DNA of 6,980 nt. Source: Actinomycetota bacterium (lineage in GTDB: Bacteria; Actinomycetota; Acidimicrobiia; Acidimicrobiales; Ilumatobacteraceae). The stretch is from positions 1 through 6,980 of the forward strand of contig WLFB01000066.1 of the NCBI GenBank assembly GCA_009703975.1, given 5' to 3'. Position 1 is the stretch's first letter; every line of letters starts with the position of its first letter. Shown here in pieces: positions 6,616 to 6,980 of the stretch. The notes beneath the pieces are model-generated. The model ran no database searches. It was not told where the DNA came from and was given only the letters and a program-made list of their open reading frames with translations. Made by a program: the position numbers and the translations under genes.

Positions 6616-6621
6616 ATCCTA
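6616..6621 (-). promoter_or_regulatory. Ribosome site or leaderless -10 before the PhyH gene
   Basis: TAGGAT lies 6 nt upstream of the GTG start. Its AGGA core is at normal Shine-Dalgarno distance, while TANNNT at 6 nt also matches a leaderless -10. No convincing -35 is found 16-18 bp upstream, which slightly favours the ribosome-site reading. Confidence 0.45.
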
Positions 6622-6626
6622 CCCAG

Positions 6627-6638
6627 ACATATATTTGT
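6627..6638. promoter_or_regulatory. AT-rich near-palindrome between divergent PhyH and luciferase-like genes
   Basis: ACATATATTTGT is symmetric at 10 of 12 positions (ACA-N-ATAT-N-TGT). It sits mid-way in the 67-bp divergent gap, between the sequences just upstream of the two starts, where a regulator of either gene could bind. Short AT-rich palindromes arise by chance, so the call is tentative. Confidence 0.25.
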
Positions 6639-6640
6639 GC

Positions 6641-6676
6641 TGGACGAGAACATTTTCAGCGAATTAGCCTGCAGGC
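6641..6676 (+). promoter_or_regulatory. Probable leaderless promoter of the luciferase-like gene
   Basis: TAGCCT (6665-6670) fits TANNNT and ends 6 nt before ATG 6677. TGGACG (6641-6646) matches a TTGACA -35 at 4 of 6 positions with 18-bp spacing, the same spacing as before the aminotransferase. A GCAGG lies only one base from the ATG, too close to act as a ribosome site, so a leaderless transcript is the simplest reading. Confidence 0.5.
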
Positions 6677-6980
6677 ATGCGTTTTGATTTACAAATTAAC
6701 CCAGGCACAGCAATTTGGCCGATAGCGCGCGACGCAGTGCTTGCTGCAGAAGCGGCGGGGTTTAAAACTTTCTGGACAGTCGACCATCTTGCGGGTGATG
6801 TGATGCAGGCGCCAGATATGCCCGAATGTTTTACATTGCTCGGCGCGTTGGCTGGCGTGACATCGACAATCGAACTCGGGCCATTAGTCGTGAATGTCGG
6901 TAATCGGCACCCGGCGATGCTTGCAAACAGTGCGGCAACGATGCAACAAATTTCTCGTGGTCGTTTTGTTTTGGGGCTTG
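6677..6980 (+). CDS. Luciferase-like (LLM) flavin/F420-dependent oxidoreductase, N-terminal part (3' truncated by window)
   Basis: Open from ATG 6677 to the window edge, 101 complete codons. The N-terminus has a first beta strand (MRFDLQI), AAEAAGFKTFWTVDHL (residues 24-39, the beta-2 region of the bacterial luciferase TIM barrel), ELGPLVVNVGNRHPAMLANSAATM (66-89) and ISRGRFVLGLG (92-102). The last two blocks are hallmarks of F420-dependent reductases and dehydrogenases of the LLM superfamily, such as methylene-tetrahydromethanopterin-reductase-like proteins. F420 rather than FMN is inferred from overall resemblance and the suspected actinobacterial host. It is divergent from the PhyH/Rieske pair with a 67-bp gap; a shared pathway is possible but unproven. 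The start is supported by the -10 motif just upstream and by the normal position of the first strand. Confidence 0.88.
   Translation, partial: MRFDLQINPGTAIWPIARDAVLAAEAAGFKTFWTVDHLAGDVMQAPDMPECFTLLGALAGVTSTIELGPLVVNVGNRHPAMLANSAATMQQISRGRFVLGL

Noticed and set aside
6395..6687. Plus-strand open frames (73 and 63 residues) opposite the PhyH gene start
   Set aside because: They overlap the PhyH N-terminus, divergent gap and luciferase-like start, and resemble no known protein.

Overview
The window looks like chromosomal DNA from an actinobacterium-like organism of moderate GC (about 47% in the one line I counted). This is an inference from four things: a Tat-type lipoprotein signal on the solute-binding protein, a probable F420-type luciferase-like oxidoreductase, frequent GTG/TTG starts, and TANNNT -10 motifs lying 6 to 8 nt upstream of start codons, as in leaderless actinobacterial transcripts. 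No rRNA, tRNA, insertion sequence, phage gene or CRISPR array is visible. Coding density is very high and no gene-free stretch exceeds 70 bases.

Layout, left to right. Positions 1-210 (+) hold the C-terminal TOBE part of a PotA-like ABC transporter ATPase. It abuts, tail to tail and with no gap, a minus-strand operon potD-potB-potC (3191 down to 211) encoding a Tat-exported binding lipoprotein and two permeases. A 55-bp gap (3192-3246) separates potD from a divergent class-III, GSA-type aminotransferase (3247-4635, +). That gap carries an 18-bp near-palindrome with a possible -10 on each strand. The aminotransferase converges on a minus-strand pair, and the two stop codons share an 8-bp palindrome. 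The pair is a PhyH-type Fe(II)/2-oxoglutarate dioxygenase (6609-5728) followed, with overlap, by a Rieske mononuclear-iron oxygenase (5740-4628). A 67-bp divergent gap leads to the N-terminal part of a luciferase-like flavin/F420 oxidoreductase (6677 to window end, +).

Working together (inference): the transporter probably imports a small cationic or zwitterionic nitrogen compound. The Rieske enzyme has a glutamate at the bridging position, as in quaternary-ammonium oxygenases such as CntA, so it may demethylate or cleave a betaine-like molecule. The PhyH enzyme may hydroxylate a related substrate, and the aminotransferase may act on an amine or aldehyde product. The binding protein keeps most of the PotD pocket, but the position aligning with a key tryptophan reads lysine, so 'spermidine/putrescine' may be the wrong label. 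The combination reads as an uncharacterised uptake and catabolism locus for an N-methylated or polyamine-like compound. The substrate cannot be settled from sequence alone.
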